Of a stretch of 64,000 nt of DNA, positions 60,524 to 64,000 are shown in pieces. Within the stretch, counting starts at the first letter, position 1. The number at the start of each line of letters is the position of its first letter. The notes beneath the pieces were generated by a model. The model made no database searches. It was not told the origin of the DNA and saw only the letters and a list, made by a program, of their open reading frames with translations. The stretch is taken from contig OZ244901.1 in NCBI GenBank assembly GCA_965221545.1, positions 3,906,001 through 3,970,000 of the forward strand, in the 5' to 3' direction. The DNA is from JAJEFO01 sp022819605 (GTDB lineage: Bacteria; Pseudomonadota; Alphaproteobacteria; Rhodobacterales; Rhodobacteraceae). Position numbers and translations under genes: made by a program.

Positions 60524-61348
60524 ATGCCCGAATTCAATGCCCCAGACGGCGCACGTCTCCACTTTGCCGACGACGGCGAGGGCCTGCCAGTTCTCGCACT
60601 GTCGGGCCTCACGCGAAACGGCAGCGATTTCGACTATCTCGCCCCGCACCTCCCGGGATCCGTGCGTCTTGTCCGCCTGGACTATCGAGGCCGCGGCAAG
60701 TCGGAATGGACCGGTCCGGAGACCTACACGGTTCCGGTCGAAACAGGAGACGTGACCGCGCTCCTGGACCATCTCGAGCTGGACCGTGTCGCCCTCATCG
60801 GCACGTCGCGCGGCGGATTGATCGCCATGGTGCTGGCAAGCGTCGCAAGGGAACGCCTCCTCGGGGCCTGCCTCGTGGACATCGGACCCGAGATCACCGC
60901 GTCCGGCCTTGAAGCCATCAGCAGCTACGTCGGCAAGAACCCGACGCAAAGGACCCTTGCGGAAGCTGCGGAAATGCGTGCCGGGCTGATGAAGGGGTTC
61001 GAGGACGTGCCGGAGTGCCGCTGGGAAGAAGAGGTACGGAAGCACTACCTGGAATCGCCTGGCGGGCTGAAGATCAACTACGACCCGGCGCTTCGCGACG
61101 CCTTTCTTGCCGCCACCGCGACACCCGCGCAGGATCTCTGGCCCATGTTCGACGCGCTCGCAGGCCTGCCGCTCGCGCTGGTCCGAGGCGCGAATTCCGA
61201 CCTCCTGTCCCGGGAAGTCGCCCAGGAAATGCGTCGCCGCCGGCCCGACATGATCTTCGCCGACGTGCCTGGTCGCGGCCACGTGCCCTTCCTTGACGAG
61301 CCGGAAGCGCTGGCAGCCATGCGTGAATGGATCGGACGGCTGTCATGA
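60524..61348 (+). CDS. Alpha/beta hydrolase
   Basis: 274 residues. The nucleophile elbow is IGTSRGGLIAMVL, the Asp-containing strand VRGANSDLL and the His in GRGHVPFLDEPEAL. The oxyanion area is ALSGLTRNGSDFDYLAPHLP. Acts on an ester, thioester or C–C bond; substrate not visible. Its stop overlaps the next gene by four bases, so it probably works with that dehydratase. GAGG eight bases upstream supports the ATG at 60524. Confidence 0.85.
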   Translation: MPEFNAPDGARLHFADDGEGLPVLALSGLTRNGSDFDYLAPHLPGSVRLVRLDYRGRGKSEWTGPETYTVPVETGDVTALLDHLELDRVALIGTSRGGLIAMVLASVARERLLGACLVDIGPEITASGLEAISSYVGKNPTQRTLAEAAEMRAGLMKGFEDVPECRWEEEVRKHYLESPGGLKINYDPALRDAFLAATATPAQDLWPMFDALAGLPLALVRGANSDLLSREVAQEMRRRRPDMIFADVPGRGHVPFLDEPEALAAMREWIGRLS

Positions 61349-62319
61349 ACATCGATCGAATCGTCGCCGCAGCCGAGAGTCTTGCGGGGCACGCGCCTTG
61401 CACGCCGCTCCTGAACGCGCCGCTTCTGGACGAAACGGCGGGACGCCGAGTCTTCGTTAAGGCCGAATGCCTGCAGCGGACTGGATCATTCAAGTACCGA
61501 GGTGCGCGGTCGGCCCTCTCCGCGCTGCCGCGGCACGCCAGGGAACGGGGCGTGCTTGCCTTCTCGTCCGGCAACCATGCGCAAGGCGTCGCCTGCGCGG
61601 CGCGCGAGTTTGGCATTCCTGCCGTGATCGTCATGCCGAGCGACGCGCCGGCGCTGAAGATCGCCAATACGCGGGCCTATGGTGCCGAAGTCGTGCTCTA
61701 CGATCGGGCGACAGGGGATCGCGATGCGATCGGCACGACGCTCGCGGACGAGCGCGGCCTTTCACTCGTCAAGCCCTTCGACAACGAGGACGTGATCGCC
61801 GGCCAAGGCACCTGCGGCCTCGAGATCGCGGAACAGGCTTCGGAAGCAGGCGTCGGAAAGGCCGACGTTCTTGTCCCGTGCGGCGGCGGCGGGCTGAGTT
61901 CGGGCATCGCGCTCGCGCTTGAAGCCCGTGCGCCGCATCTCCGCGTCCGCCCAGTGGAGCCGGAAGGATTTGACGACGTCGCCCGGTCCCTGCTCGCGGG
62001 GACTCCTCAGGCCAACAAGAGAATGGCCGGCTCGATCTGTGACGCCATCGTCACGCCCGCACCGGGCCAGCTGACGTTCCCCATCCTGAAAAGGCTCTGC
62101 GGCCCTGGCATTGCCGTGCCGGACGGGGATGCGCTTCGTGCCATTGCGGCGGCATTCATTCGGCTCAGAATCGTGCTGGAACCTGGCGGGGCGGTTGCGC
62201 TGGCTGCCGCGCTCTATCATCGCGAGAGCGATCAAGACGTGATTGTCGTGGCATCTGGCGGCAACGTGGATTCGACTGTCTTCAGGAACGCGCTGAGTCG
62301 GTTTGGCAAAACCGATTGA
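61345..62319 (+). CDS. PLP-dependent threonine/serine dehydratase-like enzyme
   Basis: 324 residues of PLP fold type II. The Schiff-base Lys50 lies in TGSFKYRGA, the SSGNHAQGVACAA loop follows, and the phosphate loop is CGGGGLSSG. There is no ACT regulatory domain, so it is of the catabolic or racemase-like type (serine/threonine dehydratase, serine racemase, or beta-hydroxyaspartate dehydratase). Coupled to the preceding hydrolase by ATGA. Confidence 0.88.
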   Translation: MNIDRIVAAAESLAGHAPCTPLLNAPLLDETAGRRVFVKAECLQRTGSFKYRGARSALSALPRHARERGVLAFSSGNHAQGVACAAREFGIPAVIVMPSDAPALKIANTRAYGAEVVLYDRATGDRDAIGTTLADERGLSLVKPFDNEDVIAGQGTCGLEIAEQASEAGVGKADVLVPCGGGGLSSGIALALEARAPHLRVRPVEPEGFDDVARSLLAGTPQANKRMAGSICDAIVTPAPGQLTFPILKRLCGPGIAVPDGDALRAIAAAFIRLRIVLEPGGAVALAAALYHRESDQDVIVVASGGNVDSTVFRNALSRFGKTD

Positions 62320-62367
62320 CGCTGGCAACCACGCACGCGCAGAGTGGCGTCGAGGGGGTGCGGATTC

Positions 62368-63156
62368 GTGAACATCTGCCGACTTGAACATGTCGACCTG
62401 CATTACCGGGAGGATGGCGATCCCGACGGAATGCCGGTTGCATTTTCCAACTCGCTCGGGACGGACTACAGGCTTTGGGACCCGATCCTGCCGTTCCTGC
62501 CGTCGGGGCTTCGCCTGATCCGCTACGACATGCGGGGGCACGGGCTATCGTCCTGCCCTGCGCCGCCGTACCCCATGGGCGCCCTCGTCGCGGATGCGGA
62601 GGCGCTGCTCGACCACCTGGGCGTTCGGGATTCAGTCTTCGTCGGATGTTCGATCGGGGGCATGATCGCCCAGGGCCTGGCAGTGAAACGGCCCGACCAG
62701 GTTCGCGCCATGGTCCTGTCGAACACGGCCGTGAAGATCGGCACGACGGAAATGTGGCAGGAGAGGATCGATGCCGTGAAGTCCGGCGGCATCGAGTCCC
62801 TGGCAGATGCGGTCATGGAGCGGTGGTTCTCGCGCGAATTCCGGGCCACGCCCGAGCTCGTTGCCTGGCGGAACATGCTGACTCGTCAGCTGGACGACGG
62901 CTACATTGGCGGCTCGTCCGCGATTTCGGGAACCGATTTCCATACCACGACGGCGAACCTGACCTTGCCGACGCTGGTCATCGCCGGAAGCGAAGACGGT
63001 TCGACTCCGCCGGACCTGGTTCGCGAGGCAGCCGAACTCGTCAAGGGAAGCCGGTTCGCGCTGATCCGGCAGGCCGGGCATCTTCCAATGGTGGAAAGGC
63101 CCGAGGAGTTCGCCGGACATCTCGCGGCATTCCTGGGAAATCTCGAGCATGGCTGA
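62368..63156 (+). CDS. pcaD: 3-oxoadipate enol-lactonase
   Basis: 262 residues of the alpha/beta hydrolase fold. The nucleophile elbow is VGCSIGGMIAQGLAV (Ser95), the acid SEDGSTPPDL and His in QAGHLPMVERPEEF. The opening LHYREDGDPDGMPVAFSNSL is typical of PcaD. The next gene is a pcaC relic, supporting the beta-ketoadipate pathway. The GTG at 62368 is preferred because GAGGGGG lies upstream. Confidence 0.88.
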   Translation: MNICRLEHVDLHYREDGDPDGMPVAFSNSLGTDYRLWDPILPFLPSGLRLIRYDMRGHGLSSCPAPPYPMGALVADAEALLDHLGVRDSVFVGCSIGGMIAQGLAVKRPDQVRAMVLSNTAVKIGTTEMWQERIDAVKSGGIESLADAVMERWFSREFRATPELVAWRNMLTRQLDDGYIGGSSAISGTDFHTTTANLTLPTLVIAGSEDGSTPPDLVREAAELVKGSRFALIRQAGHLPMVERPEEFAGHLAAFLGNLEHG

Positions 63157-63276
63157 AGGACCGGATCCGGCAGGATTGCGGTCCCCGCGTCACCGAGCGG
63201 TTCGCTGTTCCGTGGCGCGGAGGCCCGGTCATGTTCCGGCAGCGCCGGGCGGATCGCTGCCTTCGGGAGCTGCGTC

Positions 63277-63636
63277 ATGACCGATCGGTACAATGCAGGC
63301 ATGAGGACGCGCCGCGCCGTTTTGGGCGAAAGCCATGTGGATCGGGCCGCGGCCGAGAAGACCGAGTTTAGCGAACCGTTGCAGGCCATGATCACGGAAG
63401 GGGCGTGGGGCACGGCCCGGGCGCGGGACACCATCAGCCGTCGCGAGCGCTCGATGCGGACAATCGCGCGTCTGGCGGCCACGCGCAATTTCGAGGAAAT
63501 CCCGATGCATGCGCGCGCGACCGCCAGCACGGGCGCGAGCGCAGACGTGTTCCGCCCGGAGAGCCAGCCTGGCTCGGCACCGGCTGAAGCACGCGCATTC
63601 GCGTACGCGGATGCACACGGGAGAGAACGAAAATGA
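63277..63636 (+). pseudogene. pcaC: Disrupted 4-carboxymuconolactone decarboxylase
   Basis: The first 90 residues read as PcaC (MTDRYNAGMRTRRAVLGESH, EPLQAMITEGAWGTARARD, NFEEIPMHARATASTGASAD). The expected continuation with the HVAxYAGVPxxNHALK helix is missing. After about 63550 the frame gives FRPESQPGSAPAEARAF, while the neighbouring frame reads RHRLKHA, like the normal C-terminus. So a short deletion with a frameshift has removed the end of the active-site helix. Several conserved residues are also changed (MRTIARLAATR instead of MLTIALLAALG). It is next to pcaD and overlaps the dehydrogenase start. Confidence 0.7.
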
Positions 63637-64000
63637 ACCGGATCAGGGCAGCTGTTTGTCGCGCGTTCGGAGAACCGTTGACCGTCGAGGAACTGGAGCT
63701 CGCTCCGCCGGAGGCGGGAGAGGTCGAAGTGGCGATCAAGGCCTGCGCAGTCTGTCATTCGGACATTGCCTACGCCGCCGGCGCCTGGGGCGGGCGACTG
63801 CCTGTCGTCTACGGCCACGAAGCCTCGGGCGACGTGGTCGGCGTTGGCCCGGGCTTCACGACCTTCCAGCCCGGAGACAGGGTCATCGTGACGCTCATCA
63901 AGTCATGCGGCACTTGCCACGGCTGCGCGACGGCGCGGCCCGCACTTTGTTCGGGATCGCGGCACGCGACGCCGCTGCAAAGCGCGGATGGCGAGCGTGT
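63633..64000 (+). CDS. Zinc-dependent alcohol dehydrogenase, partial (cut by window end)
   Basis: At least 122 residues are visible, open at the right edge. The GroES-like catalytic domain has Cys41 in VCHSDIAYA and GHEASGDVVGVG with His62 and Glu63, the catalytic-zinc ligands. The structural-zinc lobe starts CGTCHGCATARPALC. GGGAG precedes the ATG at 63633. It is of the class III / MDR long-chain type; substrate undetermined. It occupies the place where pcaH would be expected. Confidence 0.88.
   Translation, partial: MNRIRAAVCRAFGEPLTVEELELAPPEAGEVEVAIKACAVCHSDIAYAAGAWGGRLPVVYGHEASGDVVGVGPGFTTFQPGDRVIVTLIKSCGTCHGCATARPALCSGSRHATPLQSADGER

Noticed and set aside
59897..61282. 461-codon minus-strand frame
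   Set aside because: Opposite the alpha/beta hydrolase gene, whose catalytic motifs are clear; the minus-strand product has no domain.
1..64000. CRISPR arrays, tRNA and rRNA genes
   Set aside because: No regularly spaced repeats, no clear T-arm/anticodon patterns and no rRNA signatures were seen by eye; a covariance-model scan would settle this.

Overview
The window is high-GC DNA of an alphaproteobacterium, most likely a member of the Rhodobacterales. Three things point there. The gene order heparinase II/III – purH – lspA – DUF3035 lipoprotein, with rsmB divergent from a DUF1674 gene, is typical of that order. So is the ybeY – corC – lnt – metK order. A SAM/SAH riboswitch also sits directly on the metK start, a motif known mainly from Rhodobacterales. 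Genes are dense and many overlap by 1–8 bases. No tRNA, rRNA or CRISPR array was seen.

Layout. 0.3–4.2 kb: a CUT2-type sugar ABC transporter operon (binding protein, single-domain ATPase, permease) ending in a Gfo/Idh/MocA dehydrogenase. 4.4–12.2 kb: a core block (DUF3035 lipoprotein, lspA, purH, heparinase-like gene, rsmB, DUF1674), split by a TnpB-only IS605-type element at 9.2–10.6 kb. 12.3–22 kb: metallophosphoesterase, a small beta-barrel protein, era–DUF1491, tesA divergent from a YbbA/YbbP-type transporter, pxpB–pxpC and an esterase. 22.9–26.6 kb: lepA and rpsA.

26.6–50.6 kb looks like an accessory island, because it separates rpsA from cmk, which are neighbours in most proteobacteria. 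Its left part is mosaic: an IS66-like remnant, an HTH/PIN toxin–antitoxin pair, a flavoprotein fragment, a YqfO-like gene with an ArsR regulator, and a broken IS1634 transposase. Its right part is metabolic. It has a two-gene ATP-citrate-lyase-like system with an unusual 903-residue large subunit, a three-component sensor (binding protein, TctE-like kinase, TctD-like regulator), a peptide-type ABC transporter with its own GntR/LacI-like regulator, and a complete tripartite tricarboxylate transporter (tctC-tctB-tctA). The same direct-repeat element, GACAGnnTCA twice with an 11-bp period, lies upstream of both the lyase-like operon and tctC. I read this as one candidate regulon for sensing, importing and CoA-activating an organic acid. 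This is the most interesting system in the window.

50.6–56.6 kb: core genes again (cmk, metK with its riboswitch, a Phd/VapC-type pair whose toxin has ACG where a start is expected, lnt, corC-like, ybeY). 56.6–64 kb: YjbR-family gene, a De Ley–Doudoroff galactonate set (dgoK, dgoA, an SMP-30 lactonase), a VOC protein, two alpha/beta hydrolases flanking a serine/threonine dehydratase-like gene, a disrupted pcaC next to pcaD, and the start of a zinc alcohol dehydrogenase cut by the window edge.
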